Assembly: GCA_027946365.1 (NCBI GenBank)
Contig: JAPEUQ010000010.1
Location: forward strand, 620,001-684,000
Direction of reading: 5' to 3'
Source: Kalmusia sp. IMI 367209
Lineage: Eukaryota > Ascomycota > Dothideomycetes > Pleosporales > Didymosphaeriaceae
Length of the DNA stretch: 64,000 nucleotides
Part shown: positions 1-11,894 of the stretch, in pieces
Numbering within the stretch: the first letter of the stretch is position 1
Layout of the letters: each line of letters opens with the position of its first letter
Translations under genes and position numbers: made by a program
The notes under the pieces: model-generated
What the model saw: the letters and a program-made list of their open reading frames with translations, nothing else
Databases searched by the model: none
What the model was told of the DNA's origin: nothing

Positions 1-634
1 TCGAGACACTACTCAGCAGCAAAGTTTACCATGCCATTCATCGTTATCAGGATTGGTCGTTTAGGCTGACTTGCGGACATGTTCCCATCCTGCCTAAAGT
101 GTCTCAGTGACCCAGCCATCAAGCAAAATGCCCTTCGATCGGCAGCGCCACCCCACTGGCCTTTACATCTCCTCCAAATACGGTACTAAAGTCAAGGCAG
201 AGGACAATACTACCGCATGGAACAGGGACATTATATATTCGATCAAAAAAAGGCTACAAAGGGAGCGTCAGGCCAACTAGAAAAGCCTCTCGGCTAGAGA
301 GCACCCGGCTTAGAGTTTTGTTCAAGGCTTATGTTCCTGTTCTCATCCTGTGTCTATCTTGAGACCCGATTGGTTGCAACGTACGTTAATTTTGATGAAC
401 CGACCAGTCATATCTTCTCATATTCTAGAATTTTGATCGCTCCCAGTGTAGACTTCCGGCTTCGGTGCCACTCAGGAATAGCATAGCGCCAAATATCATT
501 GGATCAGTTTCTATTATTTGACTTTCCTTAATTTCTTGATAAAGAGACCTTTAATAGAAGGGTCAAGATTGTGACAAAGGCCAAAAAAAAGGCCTACTGT
601 ATTCTCTTTAAAGAAAGAGAAGAAGCAGAATCAT
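1..634. other. Intergenic, no gene seen
   Basis: I see no coding pattern or RNA gene in this stretch. It lies downstream of the decayed TPP-enzyme gene. Confidence 0.5.
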
Positions 635-2554
635 TTATTCTCGATCCTGCATTAAAGCCTCCACTAACACGCCCTGGCGATCTCCCTGCACTCGCTTGGC
701 GGCTTTCCCGAGCCCATTCCGCAGTTGTTGCACCGTGCTGACCCTTACACCTTTCATCCATCCCCCTGGTATTTTGCTGGATCACGACCCTTGCAGCAGC
801 TTCGACTAGAGCAGCGTAGTCTGGAGACGGGTTGAAGGAGATGTTGAGCTCTTCATCCGTAGCACTCTTGTTCAAGCCGTCAGGATACACGAGGGAGGTA
901 GAATTGCGAGATGCTTTCCAGCTTAGGAGTGTGTTCTCATTAGAAAGTCTTGGTGCACGCATGGAGGAAATGGAAATGCTTACCGCCGTTATTGAGCACC
1001 ACCGTTAGCACTGGAATCTCGTACTTACGTGCTACCCAAGCAGCGCTCGGTGGAGCCGAACACATGAAACAGCCATCACCAACAACCTGACAGACCAAGC
1101 CATTTTGAGCTAGTACATCCTCCCCGGAGGACTGCTTTGCCTGATCTTCCAACGCCAACTTGACTCCAAGGACAGCATCGTTGCTCCACCCTATGCCTGT
1201 CGAGCCGCCATTGGTCCAGCCCCCTGGTCGGTCGCATTGTAGCTGGTTATAAAGAGGTTGACCGTTTGATGATACTTCCACAAAAAAGGTGGTGGACTCT
1301 GGAAGCGACGATTTGAGAAGGCTGCCGATGTTGTGTGCATTCAGAGGTGCATCGTTGGAAAGAAGGGGAAGCGCAGCAATCTTGTTGAGACGCACCTGAT
1401 GAGCCTTTTTGAGTTGATCCCATCGAGCTGCATATTTTGAGTCCTGGAGTGTCTTTTGAATAGAAACATCTTCGCGGATGTATTGTATCATCTGGATCAG
1501 CGCCTCATAGCTATCCGCTCTCCATCGGCCATTCGCAGGAAAAAGGGAAACGTGAATTTGCTAGTTCAGAGGGTCAATGCCAATATGATAGATGCAGGCG
1601 TCCTTGGGTGGTTGATTGCGTGAGGGAATCCATGGCACATCGCAATCGACTAGTAAGACAACGTCTGCATTGCATGTGCAGTCATCAAACCCGAGAGAAT
1701 AGCCCACAAATGCCCGATGCGAGAAGGGGAAACACGCGTCGCTCCCGAGTGAGTCGTAGATGCGTAGACCCGGGATTAGCTTTGCGAGTGTCACAAGCTG
1801 TTCTGGACAGCGAAGATCTCGACCCGAATACCCAGTAATCAGTAAAGGCCGTTCTGCATGAACGAGTGCTTGAGTGATTTTGTGTACAGCATCGCGGGGT
1901 AGGGCACTAGGACCTACAGGTACCCACTGATCTTGTGAGAGTGAGTATGGTTAATGCTTTCAGCTAATGTTTCCCGCGGGCTCGCAAGGTAAACAGGACC
2001 CTTAGGTGAACTTCTAGCGAATTGGAGGGCCCGAACAACCATTTCTTTAACGTTCATTCCAGTACGGATTTCCCCTGTGTAGCGGCAGTACTGCCGCACT
2101 ATCGTCTTCTGATCTGAAGCCTCTTGTAGCCAATTCATTTACTCCGTTCTAGAACCGGGAAGTTCGCCAGGTTCTGTGAAGTGGAATAGACCGGCGAATA
2201 TAAAGACTGGGGCGCGCCCTATGATTGCGTTATGAAGGCCGTGCGCGAGGGCCTGGGTTCCAACGTCAACGTGGACGATAACGGCTTCTGGATTATTCGT
2301 AATGCGGGAATAGCCATGAGCCATTTAGATAGCAGTGATTTCAAAAGGATAGGTGGCCATCCTAGGTCATTAATCGGAGCGCTCCCTCTTTCCCACGATT
2401 ATGGCCTCGACGATAGATGGATGGTCTGAGCCGAGACTGACGAAACAACTTTTCATACCAGCTTATTGATGCGCATTAATTGTAGCAATCATAGGAGGTG
2501 GACATGACGAACCTTCCATAGTGCCTCAAAGAGCGCGAAGGCTGTTGTGTACCT
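635..2554 (-). pseudogene. Decayed thiamine-diphosphate-dependent enzyme gene
   Basis: The minus-strand translation matches a ThDP enzyme of the acetolactate synthase/benzoylformate decarboxylase type along its whole length. The N-terminal pyrimidine-binding domain has FVSLGSDHPSI and VIVHVDVGTQALAHGLHNA. A central domain follows. The C-terminal cofactor motif runs from GDGCF to VVLNNGG, and a tail ends in VEALMQDRE. The frame is broken many times: AGG (2552-2554) where ATG is expected, adjacent TAA and TGA at 2367-2372, TAA at 2325-2327, TAA at 2139-2141, a one-base frameshift near 1935-1955, TAG at 1561-1563, and a second frameshift near 760-790. The apparent intron at about 915-966 (donor GTAAGC) also no longer joins in phase. 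What is seen is a full-length but dead copy; the exact substrate of the ancestral enzyme cannot be told. Confidence 0.85.
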
Positions 2555-3282
2555 GTGAATTGTTATTCAGCAAGAGGCGTATAGAATTAAAGATGGTGTA
2601 GCAGGATAATTAGGGTCGGGGTCAAGTTGCCATCAGTAAGATACATACTCTCAAGATTTAGCCATGAATATGAGCGTGGAAGCGGACCGATTGATGTGTA
2701 TGGTGTTTGAGAAGGAAGCGGCATGATCAAAAGACAATTGCGCCGATGATGACAGGAACGTCGGCACCCAAATTGACCCGCACGGGAAGGCGTGGAAAGT
2801 CAAGGTGGAAGCTCTTTGAAGGTCTGATCGTGGTGGCTGTGAATGTTGCACAGAAGCTCCCGTGGCGGGGCATGTAACGTGCATGCGCGTGCAATGGCCC
2901 AATCACGTGACAACGCGCTTTGGGGGTGCACTAGGGAATAGTATCTGCCTGCAAGTGTAGATATCACGCAGAGCGAATAAGACATCGAAACCTAATATTA
3001 CATATTTTCACTGTTTGGTATACGAGGTTATATTCCCGGGGTGCGCTGGAACGGAACGCCCATTAATTGGCTAAGACGGAGACTTAGAGATTACTCTGCG
3101 TTGGCACCGCATCTCTTCGCAGATTAAAAATTTTTCCAATTTGATAGCTTCATGATTTTAGCTACAACACAGAGCGAGTGATGAGTACAAAGGCAGCAAA
3201 CCCCCGATTAACACAACCATCATGCATGCAGACTGCAATCTTACGTTGCTTGCAAAAGACTTCCCCTGTGCTTACCTAGCTA
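2555..3282. other. Intergenic, no gene seen
   Basis: No supported gene. It separates the TPP-enzyme pseudogene from the small secreted precursor. Short open frames here lack any recognisable family pattern. Confidence 0.4.
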
Positions 3283-3566
3283 CTACTCGGTTGCGTAAGA
3301 AGATTTCTCAGGACGGTTGATATCAAGAATAGTATCGATCTCAAAGTTTATCCTCTTTGCCGTAGTAGCATAAGAAGACTTTTCGGGGTCGCGGTTAACG
3401 TCAAGGATGGTGTCGATCTCGAAGTTAGTCCTCTTGGTCTCGGCTCATGCTAGCAGTCAGTAGTCATGGCAACCTCGCCGTGATATGACCAAGTACCTTT
3501 GGATTGAGTTACTGGAGCGGCTGCCGCAACAGCAAGCAGCAGGGAGATGAGCGCTAGAGACTTCAT
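3283..3566 (-). CDS. Secreted precursor with two Kex2-bounded peptide repeats (RiPP-like)
   Basis: A 76-residue protein is obtained with exon 1 at 3497-3566 and exon 2 at 3283-3443. The intron is 52 nt with donor GTACTT, a CTGAC branch site and a non-consensus GAG acceptor; the better-looking CTAG acceptor a few bases earlier runs into TGA. Residues 1-17 form a signal peptide (MKSLALISLLLAVAAAA). Two KR dibasic sites (27-28, 53-54) each precede a repeat sharing NFEIDTILD, an NR, then PEKSSYAT; the last repeat ends at the stop. The repeats differ mostly at synonymous third positions (GAC/GAT, ACC/ACT, ATC/ATT, TTC/TTT), which argues for selection on the peptide. This is the layout of Kex2-processed repeat proteins, including precursors of ustiloxin/phomopsin/epichloecyclin-type cyclic peptides. 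A processed effector or pheromone-like peptide is an alternative. No UstYa (DUF3328) gene is visible nearby. Confidence 0.7.
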
Positions 3567-4293
3567 GCTGGTCGTTCAAAATCTGGTAACTTTATACTCT
3601 CAGTGGTGAGCACAATAATCGAGGAACTAAGAAACGGATAGCAGATCTTGAGGTCAAGTTCCAGGTAGAGTCTGAGACGAACCATCCTTTTTTAATTGAC
3701 ACCTGCATTGTACTTATATCAAGCTGCTGGCGCCATTGCACAATGGACTTGTCCTTCTAAGGCTATAAAGGCAACCAGTAACATGACAGAAGGTTCACAG
3801 ATCATGAGCGCGTTGCCTTCTTGTCCCACCTACCGTTCTCTTCTCACGCTCGTGACTGCCTTATCTTCCAATACGTAGGCTCGTACATCGATCTACTGTG
3901 AACTTCTTGTAATATACATCAGACCTATATTGATTCTTGAATATCTTTATTGATAAGTTGAATACCATTTTCGTCGAGCAAATTTCTGATTCATAGCATA
4001 GTAACTACAAAGATTAGTCACTCCAGCTAATGTATAATGGAAACCGCTTTTGACATCCATGCAAAGTTTCAATGCTTACTTATATACCTTATTCTAGCTG
4101 GGATGTTCGACGCTACGAAAAGTAAATTAAATAAAATTTCCACTATGCCTTATATGCTTAAAAAGTATATTATAGCCTACTCATCTACGAAATACATCAC
4201 AGTCAATATTGTAGACTTTGCTGTTACCAGTACGTACCGCTTACTTTCTTTCAAGAACTTAGACCTGCCAGGACTAATACATCGAGCTATGCC
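3567..4293. other. Intergenic, AT-rich in its second half
   Basis: It holds the upstream region of the repeat-precursor gene and the 3' flank of the P450. The part from about 3880 to 4250 is AT-rich with no coding pattern. Confidence 0.5.
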
Positions 4294-6155
4294 TCACATG
4301 TCCCTCCACTTTTCTACCTCACGCCTGATAACCTCACCCACCTTCTCAAACCGCGGTCTCAGCACCACCTCAAAAGGAACCGGACTCCGCCCGCTCTTCC
4401 CGTCATACTCCTTGAGATCGATCGGCTTCCCAGGTATCTCGACCATGTCGAACGCCCACAGCATGCGCGAGATAGCGAGCCAGATCTCGCGCTCGGCGAC
4501 CACCATTCCGGGGCAGATCCGGCGACCAGCGCCGAACATCCAGTGGTCGCGCTCGTAAGGGTCTGCAAGGTTTGCAGAGGCGGATGTAGGGAGCAGATCG
4601 GTGATGTATCGATCGGGCTTTTCGAGGTCACTTTTGGGCCACGAGGAAGCGGGGAAAAGGACTTACGTTGAATTCCATGGGATTTTCCCACCTATGTTCA
4701 TCGTGATGCATGGTCCATGTGTTTAGAACAACGACGGTGTCCTTCGGGATCAAATTGCCTTGATATACGAAGTCGGAACTGGCGGTGTGCGGCGTGCCGA
4801 GCCAGAAGGGGTTGTGGCAACGTTCGACTTCTTTGATTATCGCGTGGCAGTAGGGCAGATTGATCTCATCTTCTAGAGTAGGCAGGCGGTTGCGGCCGAC
4901 AACGCGGTCTAGCTCCTCTTGTGCCCGCTTCTGGATATGCGGGTATGCAGGTATGAGTGCGGTAAACCATTGCATAATGGAAGCTGTCTGTTTCCAATGT
5001 TAGTCGTAGTTTCCGTTTGGGAAGCTATAAGTGGGGAGTAGTACCGTTTCTACACCTCCGATCATGAAGGCGGATGCGAGGATCGACATGTCTAGGTGAT
5101 CTAACTTCTCCTCTTCTTGGATCTGAATCATAGTTTTGGCCAGACAGTCATCCACAGGCTCGCCTTCTTTCATCCTCCTCTCAACACCCTTGATAAGGCC
5201 CCCATAAGTCTCCACTAGGTCTCTGTGCAACTGTTTGCCTCTGCTCCTTAATGGCGAAGGCAACCACTGCAACAACGGTACGAAGTCGACGAGGTTCGAC
5301 ATCGGACCAGTGCAATTCATGAAAGCGCGAGAGAGGCGGAGTGCCGTGCCGACCATGGGGTGACGGATGCTATCGGTACGGAAGCCGAATGTGATAGTGA
5401 GCATGTTGTTGAGGGAGCAACGACCGGCATACGTCTGAGGGTTGATATGTACGGTGCCCTGTTCACTGTCTGTATAGAGAGCGTGCAGCATATCTGTAGC
5501 TTCGAAGTCGAGGACCCTAATGTAAGATTCGACGGCTTGTTGATTGAGCCACATAGTTGCTATGCGGCGATGTTTACGCCTTGGTTAGATGTTAGTGTAA
5601 TTAGATCATATACTGGTGGACAAGGCGGCTACCATCGGTCATTGTACGGTGTCGCCGTGACTCCCCGTCCAGCAAAAACCGTCTGGCTCTTGATAAACAT
5701 TTCTTTCCTATTCGAGAAGACAGCGCCTTGCGTGATCATGAGATCTTTAGCTACACCTGGATCCGACACAATCACGAAGAGCTGGTTACCGAGGCGAACC
5801 GAGTACAATGATCCAAACTTGCGAGCCCACTTATCCAGAGTGAGCTCGGGATAGTGTGTGAGCATTGGAAAGGAACCTAGTGAGGTACTGGTGAGCAGTG
5901 TATCAAGTGTAGCAAGGGTCTTGATCTACCAAGAATCGGATATCCCCATGGACCCTTTGGGAAACGTTTGTTGTTGGTGGAAACCGAAAAGAGCGTAGAA
6001 AGCCCTAGTATCATGATCGCAGTCAGAATGAGCGACCAGGTGTTCGAATGGAGCAAGTCTGTTGCCACGCTCGGGGTCGTCTCATTTGAGTACATATTTG
6101 CGATGGACACATTATGTATAAAACGAGATAACGGGGAGTTGAATTCAGACATCAT
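4294..6155 (-). CDS. Cytochrome P450 monooxygenase, five exons
   Basis: Exons 5930-6155, 5633-5876, 5045-5579, 4667-4987 and 4294-4617 splice to 549 residues, a full microsomal P450 length. The first exon carries an N-terminal membrane anchor (about 30-58) and a KGPWGYPILG proline-rich hinge. The I-helix is GGVETT (331-336), the ExxR pair is E388/R391, and the haem loop is FGAGRRICPG with the cysteine at 477. All four introns (49-57 nt) have GT..AG ends and correct phase. It resembles the CYP64/CYP504-type fungal P450s that oxidise aromatic or polyketide substrates; the substrate cannot be read from sequence. It transcribes in the same direction as the repeat-precursor gene 0.7 kb downstream, so it is a candidate tailoring enzyme for it, which is inference only. 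Confidence 0.92.
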
Positions 6156-7282
6156 GAGAGTATGCGGTGATGTAAATTGCAGTAACGACCTGGGAATCGC
6201 GGTTGCTCAGCAAATGCGAAACGCCAGGAGCGTATCCTTTATATGAATCCGTGGCGATACTTGGCAACTGCCATCGTAAAATGCACGAAAGTCTTTTCGT
6301 GAAAACGATGTGATGGCGCCTGTCGAATGTGGAATGTGGTTTCGGCCTCTCGTCGGTCCTGAATGTGCGGAGTCTCGTAGAGCGGAGTTGCTGCAAATAG
6401 ATGCTGCGCCTTTGCGTGTTTGTATCGAAACATGCATCTTGGGGATGCCGGGGCCGCACGCACGCAAAAAGGGCAACATTGTGGATGTGCGATGTCCTCG
6501 ATGATGTCCAAGAGCAACTTGGGCGAGGACTGCACCATTCGTGATGACCAATTAGCTTTATTTCCGTCCAATACCCTTTCTCCCGGTGCACAGTGCTTTC
6601 AACAGAAGGTGGTAATATACCGAAGGCCCCTGGTGAGTATCACTTCGGCTTGTGTCGTTACTACCTTCGATCGTGTAATCTTTTATACCTTTTCAAGCTG
6701 AGATGTGTGGATCACCTTCAATGTGGGGGATTAACAGTGGGTCCCATACTATCCCCCGAAAGATTTACTATGTAACGGGAATATAGCCTGATTTACAAAC
6801 AACGATGCCTGCGGCGTAGCTATATCCCTGGCCATGGGATGCGAGTGGGTCAGTGCGCAGCCGAACTCCGAACAATTGAAGGAGTCGAAGACGTCGGTAA
6901 CACCCAACCACAGCACGTATTTGCAATCCTATTTCTGCCTGCTGTCCATGCTCTCGGAGACTGCTGCCCATTAACATGACCAACATCATGACATTATCAG
7001 AAGCTATTTCGTATCTACAGAAAATATAAGATTTTGGGTTTTAGCGGCCGCGTATACCACGCCATTGTAGACGCATCAGCTCATGAAACAACAATTGATT
7101 CACGATACACGGCGCAGGATTGTATTTACACAGAACAGACTTTCGCGGTCTTGCTTGAGTAATCGATTTGTTCTCGATGCTCTGACGAAAATGACCAAAC
7201 GCAAGGCCGGAAAATGTCCGAGCGGGATGGTCCGTTTCTTGCTGCAAGCTCGGCCTCCGGATGCTATGAGGACCGATCAAAT
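6156..7282. other. Intergenic, no gene seen
   Basis: Several overlapping short open frames occur at 6145-6700 but none has a recognisable domain or splice structure. I see no gene. Confidence 0.4.
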
Positions 7283-8094
7283 TCAGCGCGCACTCGCCAA
7301 ACCCCGCAGATCATTTGACGGATGAGGTGGTAGATTCTGCGCCATTTCCGGGTCTGGAGGGCCGCGGTGTTGGTGCTCCTTGGGTGGAGCAGGAGCTTTA
7401 GGAGGGATTGGGGAAATCCAAAACTTGGGATATTGTCGCTGGATATTGTTGACTAGGAGGGCACTCGCAAGGACAAGCATCGAGGAAAGCAGCACTACCG
7501 GGAGAAAGTACCATCGTAGAGCCCATATGGTAGGGTCCACACAAGGCAGGAGTGCAGTGGCACCGGCGGGTGGGTGCGTCGTCTTAGTCAAATGCATGAC
7601 CACGAGGGCGATTGAAGTTGCAAGAGCGGCTGCGAGCCATTGCAGGTTCGGAACTCGGTCCTCGTTCGGTTTCAATTCGTAGTTGAAGATGACGGATACG
7701 ATGACGCCGATCAGGGCGCTGAAGAAGTGACCAAAAATGAGGGAACGCGGCTGTGCTAGCGGAACTTCTATGGCACCATAACACAGAATGGCTGATGCTC
7801 CCTGCAAAGATGTTAGTGAGCTATACGAAGTACAACGTTGGCACTCACATAGGAGGCCACAATGGCAGGCACATTGCGGCTGGTGAAATAGGTCGAGTGG
7901 CTGAAAACGGCCAGTAAAATGGCAACACCGCCGAAGGCTCCGATGAAGCCCCAGATGCAAACCATGAGGTTCGTCGAAGGAGGTGCCGGCTTGCCACGAT
8001 ACCCAAGAAAACGACTCATCCATGGCGGAAGTCGGGCAAGAGCGGCCTGAATGCCGCGCTCGACCCGCACGAAGACGTCTTCGGACGGAGCCAT
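7283..8094 (-). CDS. HPP-family integral membrane protein
   Basis: Two exons (7849-8094 and 7283-7801, 46-nt intron with GTGAGT donor and CTAAC branch) give 254 residues. There are four likely transmembrane segments, beginning with ICWGF-like hydrophobic sequence near residue 45 and continuing through FGHFFSALIGVIVSVIF and ALATSIALVVMHL. The family signature THPPAGATALLP is present between the third and fourth segments. HPP proteins are small four-helix membrane proteins; plant and cyanobacterial members have been linked to nitrite transport, but the fungal role is unknown. The C-terminal tail of about 45 residues is proline-rich and probably cytosolic. Start chosen at the only in-frame ATG before the first membrane segment. 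Confidence 0.85.
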
Positions 8095-8638
8095 GTGTGG
8101 GATATGTGGCTGCTGCTTCGAAAAAATTACGATCTCACGTGTAGAAGAGGAGAGTGAAGAGAAAAGCTCGGAGTCAATGCGCAGGTGACTTGAAAGTTTG
8201 TGTGGGGACGAGGTCGAGGCGTTGCGCTAGCCTGTTTGAGCGAACCGTCGCACAAGGAGGCAGGAACGGCCCGAGGTGCGGGAAGGCGCAAAGGATTGGG
8301 CGGGGTGGAAACCCCATGTAGCATATTTGTCGGCCTCGGTCTTCTGCTTCGTGTTGCTGCATCGTCTTCCTAAAACGGTCAGTCGGGGGGAAGCGAGAGC
8401 GAAGGTTTCGGGGTTGAGAACCATCCTTGTTACGCACCAAGCTGCAGCACGACCAACTTCCTCTTTGAACCCAGATAATTCAGAGCGTCTTTGTGCCTTT
8501 TTGCGCTGGTATCAGTAAGGCTTGCACACGTCCCAGCTGTCAACCTCAATTGCGCAATATCGTAAGAATATATTAATGTTCGGCATATGTACAATAGACG
8601 GATACCCCCCCTGGTCAGACCTAGCCGCACCACCGGAA
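8095..8638. other. Promoter region of the HPP gene and 3' flank of the lipase
   Basis: No coding pattern seen; short frames on both strands are compositional. Confidence 0.45.
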
Positions 8639-10069
8639 TCACTGCGTGGCATATGCCATGATGCTCGGCTCATCCAGGCTCCCTTTTCCTTGCCCGATGT
8701 ACTCCAAAATATTGATTGCAGCTATTGGAATCAAAGATTCAGTCTCCAGAACATCTACAAGATTCAATCCAGGATAGACGGCCAGCTGACACGCAGTCTC
8801 CAGATCAATTTCGCTCGATTGTACGGCTCGGCCCTTCCTCAGCGCCTCTAGAGCCAATGTCACGACGAAACCGTTGAATAGCAGCGACTCGTGTGTTCCG
8901 AACGCGCCGGCTGGGCTAACGCCGCAGACAACTTGGATTTCGTTGTTAGAAACCCCAACATTGCGCGCGTCGTTCAGGAAAGCAGAGGCAATGGGGTCCT
9001 GCTGTGGTTCGACGATTTCGTCGAAGAGGGCCGAGTAGAAAGTCGTGGTGGGAACATACGCAGAATCACCATCGTTCTTACGAAGCTGGGTCACAAATTT
9101 GCTGTTATACTCCTGTTGCAGAACAGCCTGTGCCATCGGGTACACATCGCCAATGTTCGTGCCGATATCAACAAGTTTGGCGAGGACAGTGCCGTGGAAG
9201 TCGGGAGAGATGGAGATGAGCTGTTTGGCCGACTGACGGGTCGATGGGAAGTACTTGAATGCCCATTGGGTGTCGAGATTGCCCTGGGACCAGCCGATGA
9301 CACTGACATTGTTGCCGGTGATAGCGTTGACATAGTTGATGGCATAAGCAACATACTCAGCGTTGAGCTGGGCGTCCATGAGCAATGCGTTGGGAACATT
9401 CAGCCAAAGAGGTTGACCGATCGATGGATCCGACTGTAGGATCTTGGCGAAGTTTCCCTCGTAATTTATACCGCCAAATGCTGCTGTTCCGGGAACAAGG
9501 AGGACAGGGTTTGGGGCGTTCTTGGCATCGAAAGTCGAGGGAATGAATATCGCTGACCGTAATGCTGATTCACTGACTGAATAATTGGGATCCGAAGCCT
9601 GAGCTCGGGGGTATATCGTCTTCGGAGGAGCCGGATTGTTGTTTGTAAAGGAATTGATTCCCTGGGAACCTTCTGCGATGGTAGCTCCGTTGAAGCCTTG
9701 CGCACCGGTAAGAGCCGGCAGTAGGCCGTTGCGGACATATTCAATTCCATTTTGAACATAGCCTGTATTCTGCTTGCTTTCATAGCGCTTCTGCAGGTAG
9801 GCAAGAACTTCCTCAATACTCTCTGGTGAGCTTGTGTTTCTATGACCCAGTAATTCGGTCAAGGTATCATTCAGAGCTTGAACTGTGGTGGTGGTCAGGC
9901 TGCCGACTGCTCCCACAAGTCCTCCAACAAGACCAGGTTCGGGAGCTAGAGCGCGACTTGCAACTTTCACCGAGACGGGTTTGGAAACGCTTATGGGTGC
10001 TGGCGCGCCATTTGTAGCAAGTGTCAAATACAATATAGCCATGAGACCGTGGGTGACGAGTGATCCCAT
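8639..10069 (-). CDS. Secreted lipase, Candida antarctica lipase B type
   Basis: An intronless frame of 476 residues starts at the ATG at 10067-10069; the frame stays open seven codons upstream but has no earlier ATG. A signal peptide ends near residue 22 (LATNGAPA). An extra N-terminal region of about 160 residues precedes the catalytic fold. The nucleophile elbow is GWSQG (Ser261), followed by [11 protein letters not shown] and SPDFHGTV as in CalB. Asp350 lies in FDEIVEP and His393 in GTHESLL, completing the triad. CalB-like enzymes hydrolyse triacylglycerols and other esters outside the cell. The antisense frames at 8891-9439 are shadows of this gene. Confidence 0.9.
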   Translation of the reverse strand: MGSLVTHGLMAILYLTLATNGAPAPISVSKPVSVKVASRALAPEPGLVGGLVGAVGSLTTTTVQALNDTLTELLGHRNTSSPESIEEVLAYLQKRYESKQNTGYVQNGIEYVRNGLLPALTGAQGFNGATIAEGSQGINSFTNNNPAPPKTIYPRAQASDPNYSVSESALRSAIFIPSTFDAKNAPNPVLLVPGTAAFGGINYEGNFAKILQSDPSIGQPLWLNVPNALLMDAQLNAEYVAYAINYVNAITGNNVSVIGWSQGNLDTQWAFKYFPSTRQSAKQLISISPDFHGTVLAKLVDIGTNIGDVYPMAQAVLQQEYNSKFVTQLRKNDGDSAYVPTTTFYSALFDEIVEPQQDPIASAFLNDARNVGVSNNEIQVVCGVSPAGAFGTHESLLFNGFVVTLALEALRKGRAVQSSEIDLETACQLAVYPGLNLVDVLETESLIPIAAINILEYIGQGKGSLDEPSIMAYATQ

Positions 10070-11894
10070 CTTGCTGTCAGTGGAGAGCAATCAAGCGAAC
10101 ATCAGGATTGACACCCACAAGGCAGCCCTCGGGGCCTTTTAATACCCCTAAACCGTGTTCATCGCCCTAGGTTCACGTTAAGTTCCGAGCTCCAGAAACG
10201 CATCTTCATTAGCATGCTAGATTTAGCACGATGTCGACCCGCCCCGCAACAGGGCGCGAGTTGTCGACGGAGGCTAACCGCATCTTGGTAGTTCATCGTA
10301 GATCTTTTATTAAAACAGAAAATCCACGACGATCTCTATCGCATATGGAGGAGACTAAGTTAGGAGCCGAGGCATCGTGATACCTAAGCTATTGAAGCGC
10401 TAGTTCAGGGTGAGATGATGATGATCATGAAAACCGCAGACACTTGATTTGCTTAGATTCTTACCTACTTCGCGCTGCGTTGCTCATGGGGAGAAAGTGG
10501 GCAGCAAACATATCGCGTAATGATCAATATTGCACTGCGACCCAGATCTTGTGCGACTTCCACCGGATGGTAAAGTTGCCGACTTTTCGCAAAGTGGTGG
10601 CGGGTAGGGGAGAAGCGGCAGATGTGGCCGATGAAGAGCAACGCAGCATCGGAGAATGACCAAGCTGCAGATTTGGACGTCAGAGTTCAGGAGCACCGTG
10701 CGGGGGCTTTACAGGTAGGATACAGCATACCTCATAGCAATGGGGAACATCAGAAAATTGGATCTGCATAGATCGAGTGGCCTGTGCTATGAAATCGGCC
10801 CGATACAAGACTTGTAGACACTAACCTCATGATTTGCTGCCCTTTTTGTCGCTGAGGCTCACTATGGAGCTATCTCGAATGATGTTAGTGATTGCTTGCG
10901 GGGTTGAATATACTTGTCATCACAATGGATTGCGACCCCGTTTCTTTCGCGTTGTTTCCAGGCTGCTGCGTGGAGCTGGAAAAGGGGAGTCTCTTCTTCA
11001 GATGCTGGCACATCCTAGTCTAAATATGCGCTGAAGAGGACGAGTGGTCTGTTATGGTTTACACAATTCTAGATGCGGCTCTACAGCGAACACTTCATGT
11101 GAGGGTACTTTAGATGGAGTGCAACCGGATTGCTATAAATCACGAGTCTGTTCTAGGACATCTACAACCGAGAAGGATTTCCGGAATGAATGCAATGGCC
11201 GATGGTGACTCAGACTCATCCGAGCTCCGTACAGCACACTAGTAAAGTCCACGTAGTAATACTGATTACCATATGTGTACCATGTACAACCCACGATTAG
11301 GCCGGAATTGAGTGATTATGGACGCCATGCCCGGCAAGGCGCGAAGCCTATCCTCCAGGGATGTAATTTTCATGTAGAGTGACCTTCAACAAGACGTCTC
11401 AATTGATTCATTATGTCGGAGTCTTCGCGGGCTTGTGGCCTTCAATCTTCTTTATGAATATGAACAGGCATCCTTTTATGTTACCCTCCTTTGCACGCCT
11501 AATGAGTCACAAAGCTGGAGAGGAACCACTGCTATTCTATCGTTTACTGTTATTTTCGGCTACCTACACATTGTACTGCAAATCTAGTATCATGTTAAAC
11601 AGCTAGAATTATTAGGGGCATCAATTCATGTCGGGGGTTTCGTTTTGAAAGGATCGTCTTGCGACTCGAAAGCCGCCTCAAGCAGAGATAGCAAGGTATC
11701 CGCATTGTCAAAATCATTCATAAGAGGAAAACTTTTCCGGCGCTAAAGCTTTTTAAATCGTCCATATCTACACAATGATGACACTCCTACAGCACACCAT
11801 AGTGTGTGTAACCCAACACTCTCGGTACGAGTAGGCGTCCCTGACATGCCCACCCACGTCGAAAAGCACTGGCATCTTCCAATCGCTAAGCTCT
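10070..11894. other. Gene-poor stretch
   Basis: Apart from the lipase promoter I see no gene. Scattered frames of 65-75 codons have no recognisable motif. The segment leads into the HET remnant and may be degenerate sequence. Confidence 0.4.

Noticed and set aside
8891..9439. 182-codon plus-strand open frame
   Set aside because: It is antisense to the lipase catalytic core and has no family pattern; a shadow frame.
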